DNA of 64,000 bases, taken from assembly GCF_000685355.1 (NCBI RefSeq), contig NZ_JHET01000002.1:226542-290541 (forward strand), in the 5' to 3' direction. Source of the DNA: Microbacterium sp. CH12i. GTDB lineage: Bacteria; Actinomycetota; Actinomycetes; Actinomycetales; Microbacteriaceae. Shown piece after piece: positions 19,726 to 30,496 of the stretch (position 1 is the stretch's first letter; every line of letters begins with the position of its first letter). The notes below the pieces were generated by a model that was not told the origin of the DNA, ran no database searches, and saw only the letters and a program-made list of their open reading frames with translations. A program made the position numbers and the translations under genes.

Positions 19726-19964
19726 CTCCCGCGGCCGAAGAGGAGGAGACCGGAATCCACTGTCGGCTCGATGAGTTGCTTGCCGCGCGCGCGATGACGC
19801 TCACCGAGCTGAGTGCGCGGGTCGGGGTCAGCATCGTGAACCTCTCCGTATTGAAGAACGACCGTGCACGGGCGATTCGATATTCGACTCTGCGTGCGAT
19901 CTGTGACGTGCTGGAGTGTGAGGTGGGCGAGCTTCTGGTGCTCGCTCCCGGACGAGCCAGCTGA
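19722..19964 (+). CDS. XRE-family helix-turn-helix regulator
   Basis: An 80-residue protein that is almost entirely a Cro/CI-type HTH: the LDELLAARAMTLTELSARVG and VSIVNLSVLKNDRARAIRYS segments, then LRAICDVLECEVGELL. The length and the downstream position after DUF2975-type genes fit the YozG-like regulator commonly paired with them. It likely represses its own operon through the inverted repeat at 18423-18473. Confidence 0.87.
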   Translation: MTPAAEEEETGIHCRLDELLAARAMTLTELSARVGVSIVNLSVLKNDRARAIRYSTLRAICDVLECEVGELLVLAPGRAS

Positions 19965-20066
19965 GGTATCGCAGTATCGCGGTACCTCTCGCCTATCGAG
20001 ATACCCTGCAATACCTCTCGCGTATCCCGATATCTCTCGCCCATCGCGCCATCGCGATAGGGATCC
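19963..20066. repeat. cluster of TATCG palindromes between converging genes
   Basis: About 100 bp packed with direct and inverted TATCG/CGATA and CTCTCG motifs. The first hairpin pairs GAGGTATCGC (19963-19972) with GCGGTACCTC (19979-19988). TATCGAGATA follows at 19994-20003, then CGTATCCCGATATC, then a closing near-palindrome CCCATCGCG/CGCGATAGGG. It starts at the XRE stop codon and ends at the stop of the DUF222 gene, so it could be a bidirectional terminator, a set of operator sites, or a REP-like repeat. Confidence 0.6.
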
Positions 20067-20070
20067 CACC

Positions 20071-21603
20071 TCACGTGGCTGGCCTAAATCGTTTCGCAGG
20101 CAGGTCGATCCCGCCCCACGCATAGGTGAGCACGGTTCGCGGGCGCATTTCGAATGTCTCCGCCGGGCCAGAGCTCTCCCCCAACCCGTGATGCAGCTTG
20201 AAGTCGTCTTTACCGCGACGCGTGATGTTCCATTCGCCGTGGTGAAGGGTCATGTGGTGATATCGGCAGAGGAGAATTCCGCGATCGATGTCGGTGCGGC
20301 CCTGATCTCTGTCCCACTCGTCGATGTGATGCGCTTCGCAGTACGACGCGGGTCGGTCGCATCCTCGCCATCGGCATCCGCCATCCCGAATTGCGAGTGC
20401 GATGCGCTGTTTCGGGGTGAACAATCGCTGTTCTCGCCCGACATTGAGTGGATTTCCGTGAGAATCGACGGTCACCGGCACGAATCCGCTTTCGCAGATG
20501 CGTTGATCGGCGACCGACCCGGGCAGCGAGACGAGATGGTCTTCGCTGTGCGCGACCGGAGCGCGGTTGCCCTCGGCATCCACTACCTGCACGAGGCGCA
20601 CTCCGGCCTGGCGAGTACCGAACACTGCTTCGGTGTCAGCAAGCATGCCCGCGCGCAGCACATCCATCATCAGGTCGTACGCGAGCTGATCATTGGTGCG
20701 AGGGTCATCGGCCAGTGACGCGGCCTGCTCTTTCTCATCAGCATCCACAAATCGCGGACCGCCTCGGCGCGGCCGCAGCGCGGCCGCCTGCAACGTCTCA
20801 ATGAAGAGGTCGCCTTCGTCGTCAAAGATCCAGCTCGCACGCTTCTGCCCGTCAGCGCCACGGTAGGTGCGGAAGGAGCGCTTCTCGAACCGATCGAGGA
20901 AGCGCGCTTCCGCACCCTCGGGGTCGAGCAGATCCCGGATAGTCCGCCCTGCCTGCCAAAGCTCTTCGACCGTGCGCTCTGCTGCTTCGCTCACAAGGTG
21001 CAGGGCGGCCTGCGCCCAAGCTGCGTGAGCCTCTTCCCGCGCAGCCGCCCGCTCATCAGCATCCATCACGGCATCCGCACCATCAGCCGCCACTTCGTCC
21101 GCTTCGATTTCGGGCGGATCACCCAGCCCGCGACGGATCGCATCGAACTGCGCCGCGCTCAGGCCCCCATGCCGCAATGCATCGCGCAGCGGCTGGTACC
21201 ACGGCCCAAACGAGGTATCGCCGGCGTTGCCATCCTGCGGAGACTCAACTTTCGGGCGCGCGGACTCGTCGTCGAGCAGCGCCTCGCCCACGCGCACTTT
21301 TCGGTTCGCTTCGGCTTTCGTTGAGCCGGTGGCGTTCTGTACGAAAGAGGCGGCGGACCGATGCCCGCGCGACTGCGAGAGGCCGGAGTGTCCACGATCG
21401 CGGCGAGAGCGCACGGCGACCACTCCCGCGGCAAGCAACTGAATCTGCTCGACCTGCTTCGTCAAGGCAGCAGTCTCGGCAAGAACCTTCACAACATCAG
21501 CATCCGCCATCAGCATCATCGAGGCCTGCGCCACCTCAGCGTCATCGATCTGATGCCCACACAGCGTGGGGATCAGCGCCGCGACGTCGGTGAAAGTTGC
21601 CAT
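20071..21603 (-). CDS. DUF222/13E12-repeat HNH endonuclease-like protein
   Basis: A 510-residue member of the abundant actinobacterial family with an N-terminal DUF222 (13E12) helical domain and a C-terminal HNH nuclease. The nuclease motif is visible as CRWRGCDRPASYCEAHHIDEW and GILLCRYHHMTLHHGEW, with zinc-binding cysteines and the catalytic histidines. Such genes are often present in many copies and look mobile, but their biological role is unclear. It converges on the XRE operon and diverges from vapB. Confidence 0.85.
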   Translation of the reverse strand: MATFTDVAALIPTLCGHQIDDAEVAQASMMLMADADVVKVLAETAALTKQVEQIQLLAAGVVAVRSRRDRGHSGLSQSRGHRSAASFVQNATGSTKAEANRKVRVGEALLDDESARPKVESPQDGNAGDTSFGPWYQPLRDALRHGGLSAAQFDAIRRGLGDPPEIEADEVAADGADAVMDADERAAAREEAHAAWAQAALHLVSEAAERTVEELWQAGRTIRDLLDPEGAEARFLDRFEKRSFRTYRGADGQKRASWIFDDEGDLFIETLQAAALRPRRGGPRFVDADEKEQAASLADDPRTNDQLAYDLMMDVLRAGMLADTEAVFGTRQAGVRLVQVVDAEGNRAPVAHSEDHLVSLPGSVADQRICESGFVPVTVDSHGNPLNVGREQRLFTPKQRIALAIRDGGCRWRGCDRPASYCEAHHIDEWDRDQGRTDIDRGILLCRYHHMTLHHGEWNITRRGKDDFKLHHGLGESSGPAETFEMRPRTVLTYAWGGIDLPAKRFRPAT

Positions 21604-21671
21604 ACTTCATACTGACAGAGGCCACAGACATTCCAGGCAGACATCTGCTTGAGTAGCGTATGATGATCTGC

Positions 21672-21908
21672 ATGCGCACGACACTTAACCTCTCTGATGC
21701 GCTTGCACTCGAGGCGAAGGCTCGGGCTGCAAGCGAGGGCCGCACGTTCACGAGCTTCCTTGAGGATGCCCTCCGTGAACACCTTGCGCGCGAAATTCCG
21801 CAGGCTGCGCCGCAGGCTCTGCCCACTTACACACCGCAGGTTCCCGGCAGCCTCGTCGACCTTGATGACAAAGAAGCGGTGTGGGACGCACTGGATGCCA
21901 GCGCATGA
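21672..21908 (+). CDS. VapB-type antitoxin
   Basis: A 78-residue protein with a ribbon-helix-helix N-terminus (MRTTLNLSDALALEAKARA) and a flexible proline-rich C-terminus ending LDDKEAVWDALDASA, the part expected to wrap the toxin. It overlaps the PIN toxin gene by four bases (ATGA). The ATG at 21672 is preferred over 21660 because the RHH strand begins right there. It probably binds its own promoter region in the 68-bp divergent gap. Confidence 0.82.
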   Translation: MRTTLNLSDALALEAKARAASEGRTFTSFLEDALREHLAREIPQAAPQALPTYTPQVPGSLVDLDDKEAVWDALDASA

Positions 21909-22353
21909 CGTTCATCGTCGCCGACGTGAATGTACTGGTTTACGCCTTCCGCACGGACGCCCCGGAACACGAGGTATACGCCGGATGGCTCAACAGCGCC
22001 CTGCGCACCGACAGCATCGGTGTCGCTGACACTATTCTCAGTGGATTCGTGCGCGTCGTGACACACCCGCGCATCTCCGCGGAACCGACTCCGACGAAAG
22101 CCGCCCTAGCTTTCGTCAGGCACCTGCTCAATACGCCGAGCACTGAGTGGCTGCACCAGGCGCCAGCGCCTGGGAGAAGCTCGACGTCCTCGCGTCAGAC
22201 GATTCCGGGATCCGAGGAAACCTCGTCCCAGATGCCCACATCGCCGCGCTCTGCATCGCCAACGGTGCGCAGTTAGCGACGAGGGATCGTGGCTTCGCGC
22301 GGTTCCCCGGGTTGAAATTTTTCGATCCGGCGAAGGCGGATGCTGGGCGCTGA
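21905..22353 (+). CDS. VapC-type PIN-domain toxin (frameshift near 22165)
   Basis: A PIN-domain ribonuclease toxin. The first half carries the acidic residue of VADVNVLVYAFR and the mid motif (ADTILSGFVRVVTHPR). The second half continues in another frame with LVPDAHIAALCIANGAQLAT and RDRGFARFPGL, giving the DAH and TRDRxF acidic motifs that complete the active site. One G missing near 22164-22166 (CAGGCG read as CAGCG) separates them. With it the protein is about 150 residues, normal for VapC. If the frameshift is real, the toxin is inactive. Confidence 0.83.
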
Positions 22354-22358
22354 AGCGG

Positions 22359-22374
22359 CCTGTTACCCAACAGG
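22359..22374 (+). terminator. hairpin after vapC
   Basis: CCTGTT-ACCC-AACAGG, a perfect 6-bp stem starting six bases past the vapC stop, between converging coding regions. Confidence 0.45.
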
Positions 22375-22393
22375 TACTGGCGCACAGCGAGCC

Positions 22394-22648
22394 TCACTCA
22401 TCAGCGCGAGCTGACTCCGCGTCCGAGACCGCTTCGGGTTCAGAGTCGGGTGCGCTCTCGGCATCGGATGCTTTCTGCTTTCGTCGCGCGGCGAACAGCG
22501 AAGCGGCCTTTCCTCGCATGCCGTCAGCCGCTCCGGCGATCGCGCTCCCGGCGCCCTTCATCGCGGTCACCGCTCGTGCCTCATCGGGGATGCCGTCGCC
22601 GTCGAGATCAAGCGACCGAAACGCATCGGCTCCACCACGGACACCGTC
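22394..22648 (-). pseudogene. 5'-truncated small EF-hand-like protein
   Basis: An open frame of 84 codons with no start codon before its conserved part. It contains a calcium-loop-like DLDGDGIPDEARA, an alanine/glycine-rich helix (MKGAGSAIAGAADG) and an acidic tail (SDAESAPDSEPEAVSD). Two in-frame stops (22649-22651 and 22655-22657) close it off immediately upstream. It looks like the tail of a gene whose beginning was lost where the restriction-like locus starts, so it may mark the edge of that insertion. I recognise the general motif only. Confidence 0.5.
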
Positions 22649-22654
22649 TCAGAT

Positions 22655-25195
<2,541 letters not shown>

Positions 25196-25203
<8 letters not shown>

Positions 25204-26873
25204 CGACGTCGCCCTCGACTGATCCCAGCTCATCAAGCAGCGTCCGATCGTGCGGCGCTACCTGCGACTCTACAAAGGCAACCTCGTCGGCTGTGAGGCC
25301 GTATCGCGCGTACAAGAGCTCGTCGGTCCACACACGGTCAAGAGGCACGTCGGGGACGAACGCATACACATCGCGAGTCGCGTGCTGAGTCGACTTCCGC
25401 AAAGAGACAAGAAATCGCACGAATCGAGTGCCCAGCAAGCGTGAGAATCTGTCCGCCTCGACTTCGGTTCCGAACCGGCCCGCAACCAGATATGTCTCCG
25501 TACAGGCCGTACCTGGGCCAGCGATGATGGGTCTCGACAGGAACTTCGTCTCTACTGCCGCGCTCGTACCCTGTACCGCAGTCATCAGGACTTTCCAGTC
25601 GTCGATCCAGTCGACGTTGGTGGAAATTTCTGCCCGACTGATCCAACTCACTTTTCGCGATCCAAAGAGCTTTACGGGGTCGGCAATGCCGTGACTCAAC
25701 TCAGCTCCATGCACGAATGTGCGCAGCCCGAAGGGCTTGCCTGTGGAGACCCTCGCATCAAGCGTCGGCTCGCCCTTCGCACGCACTTTGTCGAGGATCG
25801 GCACCGCGTCGTTCCAACGCACAAGTACGTCATACGCGTCGAGGTAGCGCTCGACGGCATCGCCGACGGGCGCTCCGTCCCACATCGTTTGGATCCGACA
25901 GGGCCCGTTGTAGTCACGATTCCAGAGGAAGTAGGAGATGCCTCCGCGGATCTTCACTCCGGGGAACGCCTCGTACAACTTCGGATAGTCGATGATGTCC
26001 CGCATACGGTGATCTTCGAGCATCCGCTTACGGTAGGTATCGAGGCCTTTCCCACCTGCGAACCATCGCGATGGCGTAACGAATACGCCATAGCGCGGTT
26101 CGAGCTCCAACGCCTTCTCAACGAATAGTTGATAGATCGGCGCCGCAGAAGTTCCGTAGCCCCCCGTCGCTCAGCTGATACGGCGGGTTCCCAATAATCA
26201 CGTCGAACTGCATGTCGGCTCCGAAAAGCTCGGCTACGCGAGCCTTGATGTTGTCTGTATGGATGAAGGCGTAGGCGTGGGTTTCGAGGAATTCATCGCG
26301 GGCGTATTCGGCTTCCGATGCTCCGCAGAAGCGACACCTCCCGGTGCCGCTCTCTTCCACCAGTTCTTCGTCGGCTGTGAGTGGATTGGAGCGCCGCACC
26401 TTCTTGCGCCCCACCCAGGTATGCTCGGTCCGCTCGAACCAGATGTTGCCCCAGTCACGATCGAAGCTCTTCGCGATCGAGTGCTCACCCGTCGCATCCT
26501 TCGAGCAGTAGACGCTCCGCCGTGCGAGCAACGATGTGAGCTGGGTGATCCCGATCCCGAAGATCTGCTTCGTGAGGATGTGATCGACGCGCTCGTCAAG
26601 GTCGGGGATCTGCGTCGAAAGCCCCTCGGTCAGCCGCCGGGTGATCTCGCGCAGGAACACACCAGACTTCGTAAACGGGTCAAGGAATGTCACGGTCGAA
26701 TCCGACCAGATGGACTCGCCACCATTCGATTCGGCCCAGGCCTGCTCGAGCGTGTCGAGCATCTGGTTCGCGAATTCCGGCGGTGTGAACACCTCGTCGT
26801 TCGAGAGATTCGCGATGCAGGTGAGCACATCGGGGTTGTGGCCTTGGAGAGTGAAGGACGCTTGGAGGCTCAT
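25196..26873 (-). CDS. Eco57I-type DNA adenine methylase (frameshift at 26159-26164)
   Basis: About 559 residues when repaired. The SAM-binding motif I is unusual, [10 protein letters not shown] (64-73) in place of the usual DPxCGSG, and the catalytic motif [13 protein letters not shown] is at about 228-238. The rest ([34 protein letters not shown]) resembles the target-recognition half of Eco57I-like methylases. A run of six C/G at 26159-26164 is one base too long: with five, the reading becomes [20 protein letters not shown] and joins the two frames. It overlaps both neighbours by a few bases. Confidence 0.8.
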
Positions 26874-29017
26874 GACTCTTCGACCTCATCGGCAGTTTCA
26901 GTCACTGCTTCCGCCTCACCGAGGCTCGCGAGATAGTCGCTGCGAACCTCGGACAGCCGTCGCCCATCTTCGACGAGCATCCAGTGCCACCAGCCGTTTC
27001 CTCCGCGACCTCGAAGCGCGCGAAGCGCCCCAGACGGGGAGTCATACGGCACTCCCTCGAAGTGCACGCGACCGTCCTGCGCAATCGCCGCCTCACGCTC
27101 AGCGTGTGCCTGCGAAGCAGCGCGCAGGCGCGTGCCCGGTTCGATCCACCCCTCAGACACCAGCTGTGCGAGGTCAACATCCGCACGGCGTTCGGCCATC
27201 CGCCGCTCTCCCCCGCCGTAGCTGGTGTGGCCTGCGGGGACCGGCCAGATCATCACGATGCTCTCGATCAAACGCTCGGTTCGCGCCGCTATCTGGCGTT
27301 CACTCCAGGTGTCTTCGCCGGCAAGGGCGAGGGCTTCCCCGGTGAGCAGCACATCGTTGATTCCGCGGAAGTGGGCACGCTTCACCTCCCACGCACCGTT
27401 CGAGACTTTGCTGTTCAGCGCCTGCGTCACGAGCGTGAGATTGCCCAGACGCTGAACCGCCTGGTCACGCTCCGCACTCTCCTCTGCGGACTCGATCGCC
27501 CAGTTCCGCTGCCATGACTGCGGCATCAGGTGCTCGATCGTCGCCTTGCCTCGGGTGATCGGCGACATCGCCAGACGACCACCATCGGGGTAACCCCGCT
27601 TGTGGTCTTCAATCGCCTCGAGCACCATGCGCAGTCGGCCCCGACGGAAGTTCCAGTACGCCGGTTCAAGCAGCAGGGCGTCACGCACTTCTGCATCACC
27701 AGGCCAGTAGCCGACCACAGTCTGGTTGCCAGCGAGATAGCGCTCCGTCGCCTCCGGCAAAGACTCTTTCGTCTGCTCGCTCAGATAGCGCATCAGATCG
27801 AGCGTGAATCGGTTCGCTCCCTGCGAAGTCACCTTCACCAGTGCACGTCGTACGAGCCAGCTCTCCACCATCGCTAGAACGCGTTCGCGCGCTTCGTCGG
27901 GCACAGCATCCTGCTCGGGCTCCCCCAGCCAGATCACCAGCGGGCGAACGATATCGGAATCCAAGGCCGCTACCCGATAGCTGAACAGCTCGACTCTGCT
28001 GAGAGGCCCGTCCGGGCGCTCAGCGCCTTCGATGATCGACCGGTAACGATCGGCCGCCGCCTTGATCTGAGGAAGAAGGACAGTGACGTCCTTCTCGACC
28101 GTGTTGACATAGTGCTTGAACTGCGTGAACACCTCGCGGATCGGAAAGTCGTCGAGTGTGCGCGCCATGAGCCACTGCCAGAGGAACAACGACGAACGCG
28201 GGTTCTTGATGCGACCGGACGTGACCTCCCGTTCCCACCACGGCGTCTCGAACTCCGCCCAGTTTGCGAAGTACAGGCGCTCGGCATCCCTCGCCGAAAC
28301 CTGCTGGAAGACGAAGTTCTTGATGAGGTCGGCCGCGGAAAGCGGCGTACCCCGGGCGTTCAACGTCTCGAAGATCGCTTGAGCGTCTTCATTGGCGTCG
28401 AGGCTGATGCTCGCGATCTCCAACCGGTCGGTGACCGTCGCGACGAGCACACGCGCGCGCTTCTCAGCACCCTCATCTTCGCCGAGCCACTCCGCGATCG
28501 AATCCGCGAAGAATCGGTGTGCGTCGCGCAGTCGGGATGCCTCGACCGCAGAGTAATCGACAGGTGTCGGCGCTGACATGACCTGGGAGAAGCCATCACG
28601 GTCACGGTTGGTCGGCCACAGCTTGAAACGGTCCTCCTCTGCCTCGCAGTGCTCAGGAGGATTCTCGATGAGCGAGTGCACCCGGCTCGCCAGTCCCGTC
28701 CAGCCGCGACGTTCGAGCTCGGAGTGCAGGGCATCCAGCAGCAGCTGCAACGTAGTCAGCCGCTGCTGCCCATCGATCACGTTCCACGCGGGCAGGCTGC
28801 CAAGAGCAACAGGCACCTGCTGGATGACGATCGCTCCGAGGAAGTGGCTCGCTGCCGCATCATGCTTCTCGATGACTTCGATCAGGCGAACGATGTCCTG
28901 CCACAGCGGCTCCCACTGTGTTTCCTTCGACCACACATAGGGCCGCTGGAACAGCGGCACAACGAGCCGAACAGGGTTGAAGAACACCCCTTGCGGTTTG
29001 ACGACGTCCGTTTTCAT
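26870..29017 (-). CDS. DUF262/DUF1524 GmrSD-like nuclease with RAMA-like C-terminus
   Basis: A 715-residue protein. The N-terminal DUF262 domain (GmrS-like, ParB-related NTPase) shows FQRPYVW (23-29), FLGAIVIQQ and DGQQRLTTL (82-90). The DUF1524 HNH nuclease follows with [11 protein letters not shown] and [17 protein letters not shown]. The last 100 residues ([42 protein letters not shown]) match the pattern of RAMA domains, which are linked to recognition of methylated DNA. GmrSD enzymes cut modified DNA, so its place among methylases is notable. It overlaps both neighbours by four bases. Confidence 0.83.
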   Translation of the reverse strand: MKTDVVKPQGVFFNPVRLVVPLFQRPYVWSKETQWEPLWQDIVRLIEVIEKHDAAASHFLGAIVIQQVPVALGSLPAWNVIDGQQRLTTLQLLLDALHSELERRGWTGLASRVHSLIENPPEHCEAEEDRFKLWPTNRDRDGFSQVMSAPTPVDYSAVEASRLRDAHRFFADSIAEWLGEDEGAEKRARVLVATVTDRLEIASISLDANEDAQAIFETLNARGTPLSAADLIKNFVFQQVSARDAERLYFANWAEFETPWWEREVTSGRIKNPRSSLFLWQWLMARTLDDFPIREVFTQFKHYVNTVEKDVTVLLPQIKAAADRYRSIIEGAERPDGPLSRVELFSYRVAALDSDIVRPLVIWLGEPEQDAVPDEARERVLAMVESWLVRRALVKVTSQGANRFTLDLMRYLSEQTKESLPEATERYLAGNQTVVGYWPGDAEVRDALLLEPAYWNFRRGRLRMVLEAIEDHKRGYPDGGRLAMSPITRGKATIEHLMPQSWQRNWAIESAEESAERDQAVQRLGNLTLVTQALNSKVSNGAWEVKRAHFRGINDVLLTGEALALAGEDTWSERQIAARTERLIESIVMIWPVPAGHTSYGGGERRMAERRADVDLAQLVSEGWIEPGTRLRAASQAHAEREAAIAQDGRVHFEGVPYDSPSGALRALRGRGGNGWWHWMLVEDGRRLSEVRSDYLASLGEAEAVTETADEVEES

Positions 29018-29667
29018 GCCGCGATCTCCTTCACGGTCATCACCGGATACGTACGCACCGGTGTGAAGATCTCGTGCTCCTCGAAGTGCGCGAATAGCCC
29101 CTCAGACGCGGACGCGCGCTGCGTGAGGCTGTCGTAGCGGAAGTCGCGACGCTGGTATTTTCCGCGTCCGAGATACCCCCATTCGGGGAACGTGATCGGC
29201 TCACCGTCGGCCATTGTCATCGCCAGCGCATCGCCCTGCACGATGTTGACGGCGAGCACCGCCGTGGCCGCCTTTACCCACTCGTTGTCACCATCCACGC
29301 TGAGATACCGGGTGAAAGTACCCGCGAGATTTTCGCGACACTCGACCGCGTTATCCTCGAGCAGCTCGATGCCGTAGATGCACATAAGCCCGAACAATGC
29401 ATAGTGCCGCTTCTCGAATTCGCTGCGACCATGCTTCGCCTGCACGGCCGCGAGTTTTCGCTCTAGCACTGGCACAACAAAATTGCCCGACCCGCAGGCA
29501 GGCTCGAGGAACCGCGAGTCAATGCGCTCGCTCTCCCCCTTGACGAGATCGAGCATGTCGTCGACCAGCCAACGCGGGGTAAAAACTTCACCATGGTCGG
29601 CGACCCGCTGCCGCGACTTCACCAGGCGCTCAGGCTCGACAGCATCCGGGGTTCTACTCACACGCAT
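29014..29667 (-). CDS. small N6-methyltransferase-like protein, no visible motif IV
   Basis: About 217 residues with HGEVFTPRWLVDDMLDLV then the SAM motif EPACGSGNF (55-63), both typical of N6-adenine methylases, and FGLMCIYGIELLEDNAVECR. I do not find an NPPY/DPPY catalytic motif. Where it would be expected the sequence reads ITFPEWGYLGRG. It may be a SAM-binding partner of the Eco57I-type methylase. I prefer the ATG at 29667, closer to the conserved part, over that at 29691. It leads the five-gene operon and overlaps the DUF262 gene by four bases. Confidence 0.75.
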   Translation of the reverse strand: MRVSRTPDAVEPERLVKSRQRVADHGEVFTPRWLVDDMLDLVKGESERIDSRFLEPACGSGNFVVPVLERKLAAVQAKHGRSEFEKRHYALFGLMCIYGIELLEDNAVECRENLAGTFTRYLSVDGDNEWVKAATAVLAVNIVQGDALAMTMADGEPITFPEWGYLGRGKYQRRDFRYDSLTQRASASEGLFAHFEEHEIFTPVRTYPVMTVKEIAA

Positions 29668-29691
29668 GAGTGTACAAGTACCCGGCGACAT

Positions 29692-29719
29692 GCACCCTGG
29701 TGCGATTCACCGGGGTTGA
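29692..29719. promoter_or_regulatory. paired palindromes between methylase and XRE genes
   Basis: GCACC-CT-GGTGC (29692-29703) is a perfect 5-bp-arm palindrome, and TCACC-GGG-GTTGA (29707-29719) is an imperfect one, centred about 15-16 bp apart. The divergent gap is only about 40-65 bp, so both would overlap promoters. This arrangement resembles C-box pairs of restriction-modification controller proteins. The link to the adjacent XRE gene is inferred. Confidence 0.45.
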
Positions 29720-29732
29720 TCACGCTTGGTGA

Positions 29733-30035
29733 GTGCCCCGAATCCCCTCCGCCGCAGCCGCCCACATCGGGGCGAGAATCGCCGCCGAACGGAAGCGTCG
29801 GGGACTCACTCAAGACCAGCTCGCGGTCCTCAGCGACATCGACTCGTCGAACATCCGCAGCTACGAATCCGGGCGCGCGATGCTCAGCGTCCAAACGCTC
29901 GTGCGCATCGCCGAGGCGCTGAAGGCCGAGCCGGGCGAGTTCCTCGAAGGACTGACGACGTCGATGTTCCAGAGCACCGCAACCGAGCCCCCGGCCACAC
30001 GCCGCTCGCCTAGCGCGCACCGACAGGCGAGCTAA
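29733..30035 (+). CDS. XRE-family regulator, controller-protein-like
   Basis: A 100-residue protein whose first 75 residues are a Cro/CI helix-turn-helix (IGARIAAERKRRGLTQDQLA, VLSDIDSSNIRSYESGRAML, LVRIAEALKAEPGEFLEGL). It is divergent from the restriction-like operon and starts with GTG 14 bp after the palindromes at 29692-29719. By position and size it is a candidate controller (C) protein that delays nuclease expression after entry into a new cell. Confidence 0.82.
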   Translation: MPRIPSAAAAHIGARIAAERKRRGLTQDQLAVLSDIDSSNIRSYESGRAMLSVQTLVRIAEALKAEPGEFLEGLTTSMFQSTATEPPATRRSPSAHRQAS

Positions 30036-30061
30036 CCCCGCTCCGCAAGCGAACGCAGCGC

Positions 30062-30079
30062 ATGGGGATCTCTCCCCAT
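30062..30079 (+). terminator. hairpin after the XRE regulator
   Basis: ATGGGGA (30062-30068), loop TCTC, TCCCCAT (30073-30079): a perfect 7-bp stem 26 bp past the XRE stop. Confidence 0.5.
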
Positions 30080-30124
30080 CCGCACGCACCTGTCCGAAAC
30101 CTATGAGCCCGTACGCTTGTTCCT

Positions 30125-30460
30125 ATGAACCGGAACCTGCGCACACGTCCCTCCCGCCTCCTCCTGGCGTTGCCGGTCGTAGCCATCGCGTTCTCACTCG
30201 CGGCGTGCTCGGGGGGCGCGCAGCGTCCGTCCGTCGATCAGCTCAGCGACGGCCTCACCACGATCCTCGAAGAAGGCGGACAGGGCGGCATCCTGACCGA
30301 CGACCAGATTGACTGCGTCGCCGAGAAGTTCCTCGATTCGAAGGTCTCCGATGAAGACCTCTCGAACCTCGCCGCTGGCAAAGATGAGCAGACTTCGCAG
30401 GAATCCAAGGCGCTTGTCACCGACACGATGTCGAGCGCCGCCGCGGAGTGCGTCTCCTAA
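30125..30460 (+). CDS. small secreted lipoprotein
   Basis: A 111-residue protein with a lipoprotein signal peptide: basic start (MNRNLRTRPSR), hydrophobic core, and lipobox SLAAC at residue 28. The mature part has VDQLSDGLTTILEE, a predicted helix, and two cysteines (DCVAEKF and AAECVS) that could form a disulfide. No known domain is recognised. It is alone, with converging neighbour genes. Confidence 0.8.
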   Translation: MNRNLRTRPSRLLLALPVVAIAFSLAACSGGAQRPSVDQLSDGLTTILEEGGQGGILTDDQIDCVAEKFLDSKVSDEDLSNLAAGKDEQTSQESKALVTDTMSSAAAECVS

Positions 30461-30496
30461 TCACCCAGCGCCGGCGACACGCAAGCTAGCGAGAAC

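Noticed and set aside
20071..21603. DUF222-HNH gene as a member of the defence locus
   Set aside because: Such genes are scattered widely in actinobacteria, and it is separated from the locus by vapBC and is convergent with a different operon.
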